From Rhodococcus sp. Z13 (GTDB taxonomy: Bacteria > Actinomycetota > Actinomycetes > Mycobacteriales > Mycobacteriaceae): a stretch of 64,000 nt of DNA. The translations under genes were made by a program, and so were the position numbers. Under the pieces are notes generated by a model, which had not been told where the DNA came from, ran no database searches, and worked only from the letters and a program-made list of their open reading frames with translations. Below, piece by piece: positions 13,400 through 20,204 of this stretch (positions within the stretch are counted from its first letter, which is position 1; every line of letters begins with the position of its first letter). The DNA is taken from the NCBI RefSeq assembly GCF_025837095.1, contig NZ_CP107551.1:248001-312000 (forward strand), read 5' to 3'.

Positions 13400-13876
13400 A
13401 TGGGGCTGCGCGAGGACGAGGAGCTCATCAGGGTCGCGTTGGAAGCCGCTGCTGCCGCGCCCGCCGGGGACGTCCCGGTGGGCGCGGTGGTGTTCGGGTC
13501 CGACGGCCGCGAGCTGGCGCGGGCCGCGAACTCCCGTGAGGCGACCGGTGATCCGACGGCCCACGCCGAGGTCCTGGCGTTGCGGGCCGCCGCGAAGGTG
13601 TACGGGGACGGCTGGCGGCTCGAAGGCGCGACCCTGGCCGTGACCCTGGAGCCGTGCACGATGTGCGCGGGTGCGCTGGTGTTGTCCCGGGTGTCGCGGG
13701 TGGTCTTCGGGGCGTGGGAGCCGAAGACGGGAGCGGTGGGGTCGTTGTGGGACGTCGTGCGCGACCGTCGGCTCACTCACCGTCCCGAAGTGCGGGCCGG
13801 GGTGCTCGAAGCCGAGTGTGCGGCCGTGCTCGAGGAGTTCTTCCGGGAGCAGCGAGGCTCCATTTCGGAGCTCTGA
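13400..13876 (+). CDS. tadA: tRNA-specific adenosine deaminase
   Basis: TadA converts A34 to inosine in the anticodon of tRNA-Arg(ACG). The 158-residue protein has the zinc deaminase motifs HAE (55-57, His ligand and catalytic Glu) and PCTMC (85-89, the two Cys ligands). The length is normal for the family. Its ATG abuts the stop codon of the preceding gene with no gap, so expression should depend on that gene's translation. tRNA-Ser(CGA) lies 46 nt downstream but has its own promoter. Confidence 0.95.
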   Translation: MGLREDEELIRVALEAAAAAPAGDVPVGAVVFGSDGRELARAANSREATGDPTAHAEVLALRAAAKVYGDGWRLEGATLAVTLEPCTMCAGALVLSRVSRVVFGAWEPKTGAVGSLWDVVRDRRLTHRPEVRAGVLEAECAAVLEEFFREQRGSISEL

Positions 13877-13909
13877 CCAGGCGATTTCAGGATGAGGTGT
13901 GCGATCCGC

Positions 13910-13915
13910 TAGAGT
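13910..13915 (+). promoter_or_regulatory. -10 box of the tRNA-Ser(CGA) promoter
   Basis: TAGAGT lies 7 nt before the first base of the mature tRNA. A weak TTCAGG at 13886-13891 could be the -35 with an 18-nt spacer. The position implies a very short 5' leader. Confidence 0.6.
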
Positions 13916-13922
13916 CGACAAC

Positions 13923-14013
13923 GGTGGCGTGACCGAGCGGCCGAAGGAGCGCGCCTCGAAAGCGCGTGACGGGTAACCCCCGTCCGTGGGTTCAAATCCC
14001 ACCGCCACCGCCA
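13923..14013 (+). tRNA. tRNA-Ser (anticodon CGA)
   Basis: The acceptor stem is GGTGGCG paired with CGCCACC. The anticodon arm reads GCGCGC-CTCGAAA-GCGCGT, so the anticodon is CGA, decoding UCG. A long variable arm (GACGGGTAACCCCCGTC) confirms class II serine identity. The T arm is GTGGGTTCAAATCCCAC. The CCA end is encoded at 14011-14013. Confidence 0.97.
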
Positions 14014-14014
14014 G

Positions 14015-14050
14015 AGGGCCCCTCACCTGTTCATCCAGGTGAGGGGCCCT
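14015..14050 (+). terminator. Intrinsic terminator after tRNA-Ser(CGA)
   Basis: A perfect 15-bp stem (14015-14029 with 14036-14050) closes a 6-nt loop and is followed by TTCTCT. It starts 2 nt after the encoded CCA. Confidence 0.93.
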
Positions 14051-14156
14051 TTCTCTGTCCGCTCCCCGGAGACGTCTTCCGCCCGCAACGTAACTCTGGT
14101 TGTGTAGCGGTCGATAGGCGCGGTAAAGGTTTGTCGATGGAAAGGTAAAGCGGAAT

Positions 14157-14918
14157 ATGACGACTCCTGCCGGGTGGTATCCGGACCCCGAAGGTTCCGG
14201 GCAGCTCCGATGGTGGGACGGGCAGCAGTGGACGTCGGCGCTTCAGGCCGCGCCGCCTTTCCCGCCTTCCGATGCGCCCACCCAGGTGTTCTCGGCCGTG
14301 GGGTCGGAGCCCGGTGGCGGTCGGCCGGGAAGTGGTGATCGCAAGAAGTGGCCGTGGATCGCCGGTGCGGCTGCGGTGCTGCTCGTCGTCGTCGCGGTCG
14401 TCGGGACCGCCGGGAACTCCTCCGACGAGACGTCGACGGCCCAGGTGACCAGCACGACGAGCGCGGCTCCCGTCACCACGACGACCACGGCGACGACGAC
14501 GACCACGCCGCGGTCCACGACCGTCACCCCGACACCGTCGACCACGGCGACGACCCTCACCGAGACGGTGACGGTTCCGGCGACCCTCGAGACCCGCACC
14601 ACGACGCGGACGTCGTCGAACTCCGGGATGACGATGGCGCAGAGCAACGCGGTGCGCTCGGCACAGGACTACCTGAGTTTCTCGGCCTTCTCACGCTCGG
14701 GTCTGATCGAACAGCTCGAATACGAGGGCTACTCGACGGACGACGCGACGTTCGCGGTGGACTACGTGGACCCCGACTGGAACGAGCAAGCCGCGAAGTC
14801 GGCCGAGATGTACCTGGAGTTCGCCGCCTTCTCGCGTCAAGAACTGATCGAGCAGCTCGAATACGAGGGCTTCACCCCCTCGCAGGCGGAGTACGGGGTC
14901 TCCCGGGCCGGCTACTGA
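14157..14918 (+). CDS. DUF2510 / Ltp-domain membrane-anchored surface protein
   Basis: The 253-residue protein has four parts. A DUF2510 motif at the N-terminus ([21 protein letters not shown]) is followed by one transmembrane segment near residues 65-85. Then comes a Thr-rich linker of about 70 residues, consistent with a stalk outside the cell. The C-terminus carries two tandem Ltp-type repeats ([22 protein letters not shown] and a second copy ending [14 protein letters not shown]). Ltp domains occur in surface lipoproteins, including the superinfection-exclusion lipoprotein of Streptococcus thermophilus phage TP-J34. A role in phage exclusion here would be only inference, and no lipobox is present. 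GAAAGG precedes the ATG. A long hairpin follows the stop. Confidence 0.82.
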   Translation: MTTPAGWYPDPEGSGQLRWWDGQQWTSALQAAPPFPPSDAPTQVFSAVGSEPGGGRPGSGDRKKWPWIAGAAAVLLVVVAVVGTAGNSSDETSTAQVTSTTSAAPVTTTTTATTTTTPRSTTVTPTPSTTATTLTETVTVPATLETRTTTRTSSNSGMTMAQSNAVRSAQDYLSFSAFSRSGLIEQLEYEGYSTDDATFAVDYVDPDWNEQAAKSAEMYLEFAAFSRQELIEQLEYEGFTPSQAEYGVSRAGY

Positions 14919-14933
14919 CCCCGGTGGTTCCGC

Positions 14934-14989
14934 CTTCGGGGAGGTCGTGCACGGATTTCCGCGAATACGCGCACACAACCTCCCCGAAG
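14934..14989. terminator. Bidirectional hairpin between convergent genes
   Basis: A 12-bp perfect outer stem (CTTCGGGGAGGT at 14934-14945 with its complement at 14978-14989) encloses a 32-nt loop that can itself pair in part. It lies between the Ltp-domain gene and the convergent TetR gene, whose last codons reach 14991. Confidence 0.6.
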
Positions 14990-14990
14990 T

Positions 14991-15530
14991 TCAGTCGGTG
15001 CGGGTCAGTCTGCGGACCACCGCGAGCAGGTCGTCGACGTCCTCGGGGGGCGTCGTACTCGTCTCGCCCGACATCGCGGCGCGGTAGTAGAGACCGTCGC
15101 CGATGAGCGCGACCGCGCGGGCCGTCGCGTGGTCACCGATCTCCTCGGCGAGGGCGTCGAACCAGCCCTGATGGATCCGTTGCAGGGCCTCGCGGGCGCG
15201 CGGGTTCGCGGTCTGGCTCAGGCGGGTCAGGGCGACGCCGGCGCGGTCGAGCGGGGTGTCGGTGAAGACCGAGGTGCGGATGTAGTACTCCACCGGGCCC
15301 TCGGGTGCGGCGCGCATGAGGTCGACGTCCTCGGCCGCGAGCTTCTCGACGTGCTCGGCGAGGCCCTCGACGAGGGCGTCCTTGGTGGGGAAGTGGTAGA
15401 GCAGGCCGCCCTTGGAGACACCTGCGGCGGCGGCGACGGCCTCCAACGTCGCGGCGCGTTCGCCCTGTTCGAGCAGGATCGTCACGAAGGCGTCGAGGAG
15501 TTTGGCGCGAGCGGCGGGAGCGGGGGGCAC
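14991..15530 (-). CDS. TetR family transcriptional regulator of the adjacent efflux pump
   Basis: The 179-residue protein has an N-terminal helix-turn-helix (LEAVAAAAGVSKGGLLYHFPTKDALV, about residues 28-52) typical of TetR repressors and a helical ligand-binding domain. It is divergent from the DHA2 transporter gene, with a 32-bp dyad and a 12-bp palindrome in the 88-nt gap, so it most likely represses both genes until a ligand binds. The start is the GTG at 15530. The C-terminal domain gives no ligand clue. Confidence 0.9.
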   Translation of the reverse strand: MPPAPAARAKLLDAFVTILLEQGERAATLEAVAAAAGVSKGGLLYHFPTKDALVEGLAEHVEKLAAEDVDLMRAAPEGPVEYYIRTSVFTDTPLDRAGVALTRLSQTANPRAREALQRIHQGWFDALAEEIGDHATARAVALIGDGLYYRAAMSGETSTTPPEDVDDLLAVVRRLTRTD

Positions 15531-15536
15531 GACGCC

Positions 15537-15582
15537 GATCGTACGATCATCGTTACCGTACCGTCCAGCTGGTACAGTAACG
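15537..15582. promoter_or_regulatory. Operator region for the TetR/MFS pair
   Basis: Two dyads are visible. GATCGTACGATC (15537-15548) is a perfect 12-bp palindrome. CGTTACCGTACC at 15551-15562 is matched at 11 of 12 positions by the complement of 15571-15582, with 8 nt between the arms. Both lie between the divergent starts. Confidence 0.72.
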
Positions 15583-15618
15583 ACGGTTGGATCCCGACTC
15601 CCCGAAAGCTCGATATTC

Positions 15619-17181
15619 GTGGCGACCTCCGCGCCTCATTCCGAACTCGCCTCGCCGGCCCCGAAGGCCGACGCCCGGCACTGGGCTGCCCTCGCGGTGC
15701 TCATGCTGCCGGTACTCCTCGTCTCGGTGGACAACACGGTTCTCGCCTTCGCGCTGCCGGAGATCTCGGCGGCGCTGCAACCGACCGCCACCCAGCAGTT
15801 GTGGATCGTCGACATCTACCCGCTGGTGCTGGCCGGTCTGCTCGTCCCGATGGGCAGCCTGGGCGACCGCATCGGCCGCCGGCGACTGTTGCTCGTCGGC
15901 GCGACCGGCTTCGCCGCGATCTCGGCTGCCGCGGCCTGTGCGCCCTCGGCCGAGTGGCTCGTCGCGGCCCGCGGTGCCCTCGGCATCTTCGGTGCGATGC
16001 TCATGCCGTCCACAATGTCGTTGCTGCGCAACATCTTTCTCGATGCCGGTCAGCGGCGACTCGCCATCGCGATCTGGGCGTCGTGCTTCGCCGCCGGCGC
16101 GGCGCTCGGCCCCGTCGTCGGTGGTTTCCTGCTCGAACACGCGTGGTGGGGTGCGGCCTTCCTGCTCGCCGTGCCCGTGCTGATCCCGCTGCTCGTGCTC
16201 GCTCCGATCTTCGTGCCCGAATCGAAGGACCCGAGCCCGGGCCGCATCGACGTGGTGAGCATCGCCTTGTCCATGCTCGCGATGGCCCCGATCGTGTTCG
16301 CCGTCAAGGAGTTCGCGCACGACGGGTTCGGTCCCGTCGTGGCGGTCGCGGCGGCGATCGGTGTGGCCGCGACGGTGACGTTCGTGCGACGGCAGCTCGG
16401 CCGCCCGGATCCGATGCTCGACGTCCGCCTCTTCACCGTCCCCACCTTCTCCGGGGCGGTGGCGGTGAACCTGTTGTCGGTCATGTCCCTGGTCGGCTTC
16501 CTGTTCTTCGTCTCCCAGCACCTGCAGCTCGTGATCGGGCAGAGCCCGATGCAGGCCGGGCTGAGCCTCGTGCCGGGTCTGGCCGTGATGGTGGTCGCGG
16601 GGATGTCGGTGGTCGCGGTGGTGCGATGGGTGCAGCCGTCGGCGGTCGTCGTCGCCGGGCTGCTGGCCTCCGCGTCCGGCTACGCCCTGGTGTTCCTGTT
16701 CGCCTCGCCCACGGCGGTGACCCCGATCATCGTTGCGTTCGCCGTGCTCGGTGCGGGTATCGGTGCGGCCGAGACGTTGTCGAACGACCTCATCGTCTCG
16801 AGCGTGCCCGCGACGAAGGCCGGTGCGGCCTCAGCGGTCTCCGAGACGGCCTACGAGATCGGCGCGGTGCTCGGCACGGCGGTGCTCGGCTCGATCCTCA
16901 CCGCCTCCTACCGGACCCACCTGGAGTTGCCGGCCGGGCTGGATGCGGGTCGGACGGAGGCCGCCCGGCAGACGCTCGGCGGAGCCCACGCCGTCGCCGA
17001 GACCCTGCCCACCGGATCCGCGGACGCGTTGCTCGCGGCGGCGGGGGAGGCCTTCGACAGCGGCGTCACGATCACCTCGCTCGTCGGCGTCGTGCTCATG
17101 GTCGTCTCGGCGGTCGTCGCGTGGCGCACCCTCTCCGAGCACCGGAACGACGGACCCCACGGAGAAGCCGAGATGGTTTAA
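15619..17181 (+). CDS. DHA2-family (QacA/SmvA-like) MFS drug efflux transporter
   Basis: The 520-residue protein is a 14-helix proton-driven multidrug antiporter of the cytoplasmic membrane. Visible signatures are the SVDNTVLAFALPEI segment in helix 1 with the D-x-T-V-L-x-A-L-P motif of the DHA2 group, W-I-V-D-I-Y-P-L in helix 2 and the GDRIGRR motif A in the loop after it. I chose the GTG at 15619 because an upstream in-frame start would read through the operator and into tetR. The divergent TetR gene is the likely repressor. Substrates cannot be assigned from sequence. The YceI gene follows 9 nt after the stop. Confidence 0.9.
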   Translation: MATSAPHSELASPAPKADARHWAALAVLMLPVLLVSVDNTVLAFALPEISAALQPTATQQLWIVDIYPLVLAGLLVPMGSLGDRIGRRRLLLVGATGFAAISAAAACAPSAEWLVAARGALGIFGAMLMPSTMSLLRNIFLDAGQRRLAIAIWASCFAAGAALGPVVGGFLLEHAWWGAAFLLAVPVLIPLLVLAPIFVPESKDPSPGRIDVVSIALSMLAMAPIVFAVKEFAHDGFGPVVAVAAAIGVAATVTFVRRQLGRPDPMLDVRLFTVPTFSGAVAVNLLSVMSLVGFLFFVSQHLQLVIGQSPMQAGLSLVPGLAVMVVAGMSVVAVVRWVQPSAVVVAGLLASASGYALVFLFASPTAVTPIIVAFAVLGAGIGAAETLSNDLIVSSVPATKAGAASAVSETAYEIGAVLGTAVLGSILTASYRTHLELPAGLDAGRTEAARQTLGGAHAVAETLPTGSADALLAAAGEAFDSGVTITSLVGVVLMVVSAVVAWRTLSEHRNDGPHGEAEMV

Positions 17182-17190
17182 GTTTCCACC

Positions 17191-17877
17191 ATGCGAAAAC
17201 TGGTGTGGGCGCTGGTCGCCGTCGTGGTCGTGGCTCTGCTCGGCTTCTTCGTTGCCCCATGGGTGTACGGAACGTTCATCGCGGAGGACGATGCACCCGC
17301 CGCGACGGTCTCCACCGAGGGCGCCGAAGCCGCGACCGGAACGCTCGACGGTGAGTGGGCCGTCGTCGCGGGCACCGGCCCCAACCGCACCGCCGCCGGC
17401 TACACCGTGCACGAGATCCTCCGCGGCGCCGACGTCACCGTCGTGGGCAGCACCGACCGGGTGACCGGTGCGGCGACCATCGTCGACGGGAGCCTCACCG
17501 CCGCCGAGGTCGTGGTGGAGGTCGACGGCATCACCACCGACAGCGGTCAGCGCGACAACCAGTTCCGCACCCGGGTGATGGACACCGCGAACTTTCCGAC
17601 GGCGACCTTCCTCCTCACCGAACCCGTCGACCTGTCCTCCGTGCCCACCGACGGCACGACCGGCACCGTCACCGTGACCGGCACGCTCACCCTGCGCGGC
17701 GAGGAGCGTCCCGTGACGGTCGACGTCGAGGTGCTGCGCAGCGGCGAGGACATCGTCGCCTCGGGCAGCGTGCCCACCACCTGGACGGACTTCGGTGTGG
17801 AGCCCCCGGACCTCGGGTTCGTGACGGTCGACGACGCGGGCAGCGTCGATTTCCTCGTCACCCTCGAGAAGCAGTGA
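17191..17877 (+). CDS. Membrane-anchored YceI family protein
   Basis: YceI proteins are lipocalin-like beta-barrels that bind isoprenoid or other amphiphilic lipids; the exact role of this one is unknown. The 228-residue protein has an uncleaved-looking N-terminal transmembrane segment (LVWALVAVVVVALLGFFVA, about 4-22). The barrel follows, with the family landmarks DGEW, a YTVHEIL strand, the DSGQRDNQFRTRVMDTANFPTATF stretch (about 121-144) and TLRGEERPVTVDVE. The barrel should sit on the outer face of the membrane. It follows the MFS gene by 9 nt and may be co-transcribed. It converges on the sterol desaturase-like gene with only 9 nt between stops. Confidence 0.9.
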   Translation: MRKLVWALVAVVVVALLGFFVAPWVYGTFIAEDDAPAATVSTEGAEAATGTLDGEWAVVAGTGPNRTAAGYTVHEILRGADVTVVGSTDRVTGAATIVDGSLTAAEVVVEVDGITTDSGQRDNQFRTRVMDTANFPTATFLLTEPVDLSSVPTDGTTGTVTVTGTLTLRGEERPVTVDVEVLRSGEDIVASGSVPTTWTDFGVEPPDLGFVTVDDAGSVDFLVTLEKQ

Positions 17878-17886
17878 CCTCCGCGG

Positions 17887-18840
17887 TCACGCCCGGGACG
17901 GCGTGACCTTCTCGGAGCCGGTGGTCGCGCTGCCGCCGGTCCGCGGGGTCCATCCGGGCGGCCCGAAGACGTAGCCCAGTTTGTCGCGAAGGGTGCCCGC
18001 GTTACGCCAGTCGCGGGCGATCGCCCGGTACTCGTGCGTCTGCAGGTCCCAGATGTTGAAGGTGCCCACCGGCTTGGTGAGGCCGTAGGTGGGCCGGTGT
18101 TCCTCTTCCTTGAAGGTGCCGAACATCCGGTCCCAGACGATGAGGATCCCCGCGTAGTTCTTGTCGAGGTAGTCCGGATCGGAGCCGTGGTGCACCCGGT
18201 GGTGCGAGGGCGTGTTGAACACGAACTCGATCGGCGGGGCCAGCTTGCCGACCCGTTCGGTATGGACGAAGAACTGGTAGACGAGGTTGAACGAGAACCC
18301 GACGAACACCATCCACGGCGGTACGCCGAGCAGCGGCAGCGGCAGCCACATGAGGATCTCGCCGCTGTTGTTCCACTTCTGCCGCAGCGCGGTGGCGAAG
18401 TTGAAGTACTCGCTCGAGTGATGCGCCTGGTGGGTGGCCCACACGAGCCGCACCCGGTGTGCCATCCGGTGGTACCAGTACCAGAGGAAGTCGATCCCGA
18501 ACAGCAGGATCACCCAGGTGTACCAGGCGTCGGCAGGCAGATGCCACGGCGCGACGTAGACCCACAGTGCCGCGTACCCGACCAGCGCCAGCACCTTCCA
18601 CAGGGCACTGGTGACGATCGAGATCAGGCCCATCGACAGGCTGGCCCGTGCGTCGCGCATCTCGTAACCGCCGCGTGGCGGACGGACGCGTCCGTCGGGA
18701 CCGGGTTCGACGTGCTCGAGGGTGCGTGCCGCGACCCATTCCAGGATCAGGAAGGTCAGGAAGGCGGGAATCGCCAGCGTCACCGGGTCGTGCAGCGGTT
18801 CGAGCAAGGACTCCCACGACCGCACCAGGGTCTCCCACAT
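17887..18840 (-). CDS. Sterol desaturase / fatty acid hydroxylase superfamily protein
   Basis: This integral-membrane di-iron enzyme family hydroxylates or desaturates lipids. The 317-residue protein has about four or five membrane segments and the His clusters HRMAH, HQAHHSSE and HHRVHHG in the expected order and spacing for a di-iron site, plus a later H. The ATG at 18840 is chosen because GAAAGGG lies 7 nt upstream; an in-frame GTG at 18870 has no such site. The substrate is unknown. The Rrf2 regulator gene is divergent from it across a 155-nt gap and is the obvious candidate regulator. Confidence 0.88.
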   Translation of the reverse strand: MWETLVRSWESLLEPLHDPVTLAIPAFLTFLILEWVAARTLEHVEPGPDGRVRPPRGGYEMRDARASLSMGLISIVTSALWKVLALVGYAALWVYVAPWHLPADAWYTWVILLFGIDFLWYWYHRMAHRVRLVWATHQAHHSSEYFNFATALRQKWNNSGEILMWLPLPLLGVPPWMVFVGFSFNLVYQFFVHTERVGKLAPPIEFVFNTPSHHRVHHGSDPDYLDKNYAGILIVWDRMFGTFKEEEHRPTYGLTKPVGTFNIWDLQTHEYRAIARDWRNAGTLRDKLGYVFGPPGWTPRTGGSATTGSEKVTPSRA

Positions 18841-18995
18841 CGCGACACCCTTTCGGATAGGTGTGAACAACGGTCCACATTACCCGCGGTGTGTTCGGGA
18901 TCACCAGCCCCGTCGGTGGCCTGCGGGCTTCGGACCTTCACCCCTCTCCTGGTAGGAATTGAGGGTCCCGTCCGCAGCGTTGCGAGAGGCCTGGC

Positions 18996-19460
18996 ATGCA
19001 CATCACCGCAAGGGTCGACTACGCCGTGCGGACCCTGCTCGAACTCGCGGCGATCGACGACGCGCGCCCGGCGAAGGCGGAGACCCTCGCGACCGCCCAG
19101 TCGATCCCGCACAAGTTCCTCGAGGCGGTCCTCGCGGATCTGCGCCGCGGCGGACTGGTCCGCAGCCGCCGGGGCCCGGAGGGTGGTTACTGGCTCGCGC
19201 GCCCGGCGGCGGAGATCTCCATCGCGGACGTGATCCGCACGGTCGAGGGCCCCCTGGCGTCGGTGCGCGGGGAGCGGCCCGAGAGTGTCGCCTACACCGG
19301 TGTGGCCGAGAAACTGCAGGACGTGTGGATCGCGGTGCGGGTGAACCTGCGGGCGGTGCTCGAGGAGGTCTCGCTCGCGGACGTCGTCTCCGGACGCCTG
19401 CCGGGCTTCGTGGAGGACCTGACGAAGGATCCGGGTGCCTGGGAGCGCCGGCAGGTGTGA
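18996..19460 (+). CDS. Rrf2 family transcriptional regulator without cysteines
   Basis: The 154-residue protein has the Rrf2 winged-helix pattern from its first residue (MHITARVDYAVRTLLELA, then KFLEAVLADLRRGGLVRSRRGPEGGYWLARP). The family includes IscR, NsrR and CymR. IscR and NsrR hold an Fe-S cluster through three Cys residues; this protein contains no Cys at all, so it must sense something else, or act through a partner as CymR does. It is divergent from the sterol desaturase-like gene. GAGAGG precedes the ATG, and TAGGAA at 18953-18958 could be a -10 box. Confidence 0.88.
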   Translation: MHITARVDYAVRTLLELAAIDDARPAKAETLATAQSIPHKFLEAVLADLRRGGLVRSRRGPEGGYWLARPAAEISIADVIRTVEGPLASVRGERPESVAYTGVAEKLQDVWIAVRVNLRAVLEEVSLADVVSGRLPGFVEDLTKDPGAWERRQV

Positions 19461-19499
19461 CGCCGGCAACGTATGCCGCGGCCGTGTGAGGCGAAACAT

Positions 19500-19541
19500 G
19501 AAATTGCACATCTCTGCAAAGTTTCAGAGATCTGCAATTTC
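19500..19541. promoter_or_regulatory. Operator of the TetR/MMPL operon
   Basis: A near-perfect dyad pairs 19500-19516 with 19525-19541 at 16 of 17 positions around an 8-nt centre. It ends 2 nt before the -10 hexamer TAACGT (19544-19549), which lies 6 nt before the GTG of the TetR gene. A repressor bound here would block RNA polymerase, so autoregulation is likely. Confidence 0.8.
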
Positions 19542-19555
19542 TGTAACGTAGTGGA

Positions 19556-20149
19556 GTGACCACTGCTCCAGGCCTGCGCGACCGCAAGAAGGCCGCCACC
19601 CGCGCCGCTCTTGCGAACGCCGCGGCGGAACTCGCCCGCGACCACGGCCTGCACGCTGTGACCGCGGACGCGATCGCAGCCCGCGCAGGCGTCTCGACCC
19701 GCACCTTCCACAACTACTTCGCGAGCAAGGAAGAAGCGTTCCTCGTCCACCTCGAGACGAGGGTCGAGGAGTGGATCGAACTGCTCCGCGACCGCCCGCG
19801 GGACGAGCACATCCTCGACTCGCTGCTCGAAACCGCTCTGGCGATCGTGTGCAGTTCCGAATGGCAGTTCGACGAGATCGTCGCGTGCATCGCCTTCATC
19901 GAGGAGGGCAACGTGCTCTCGGCGCACCGGATCGAGGTCGAACGACGCTCGTCCCGGAAGCTCATCGAGATCATCGCCGAGCGCACCGGCACCGACCCCG
20001 TCACCGATCTCCGGCCGTCGCTGCTCAACTACGCCGCGATGGGGGCGATGCGGGCCGCGATGGAGATGTACCTGGAGGGCAGTACGGGACGGTCGGCCGA
20101 GGATCTCGTGCGCGACGCGTTCACGCAGCTCCGCCGCGGGTTCCCGTAG
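19556..20149 (+). CDS. TetR family regulator upstream of the MMPL transporter
   Basis: The 197-residue protein carries a TetR-type helix-turn-helix (VTADAIAARAGVSTRTFHNYFASKEEAF, about 36-63) and a helical effector domain with an MftR-like C-terminus. Its own promoter is overlapped by a 42-bp dyad, and the MMPL gene starts 55 nt downstream in the same direction. The parsimonious reading is a self-repressing operon regulator that releases on binding a substrate of the transporter. The transcript is probably leaderless, with -10 TAACGT 6 nt before the GTG. Confidence 0.9.
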   Translation: MTTAPGLRDRKKAATRAALANAAAELARDHGLHAVTADAIAARAGVSTRTFHNYFASKEEAFLVHLETRVEEWIELLRDRPRDEHILDSLLETALAIVCSSEWQFDEIVACIAFIEEGNVLSAHRIEVERRSSRKLIEIIAERTGTDPVTDLRPSLLNYAAMGAMRAAMEMYLEGSTGRSAEDLVRDAFTQLRRGFP

Positions 20150-20204
20150 GCACCCGCACCACCCACCCCCATCCCCGCAACATCCGACAGAGAAAGGGTG
20201 CCCC

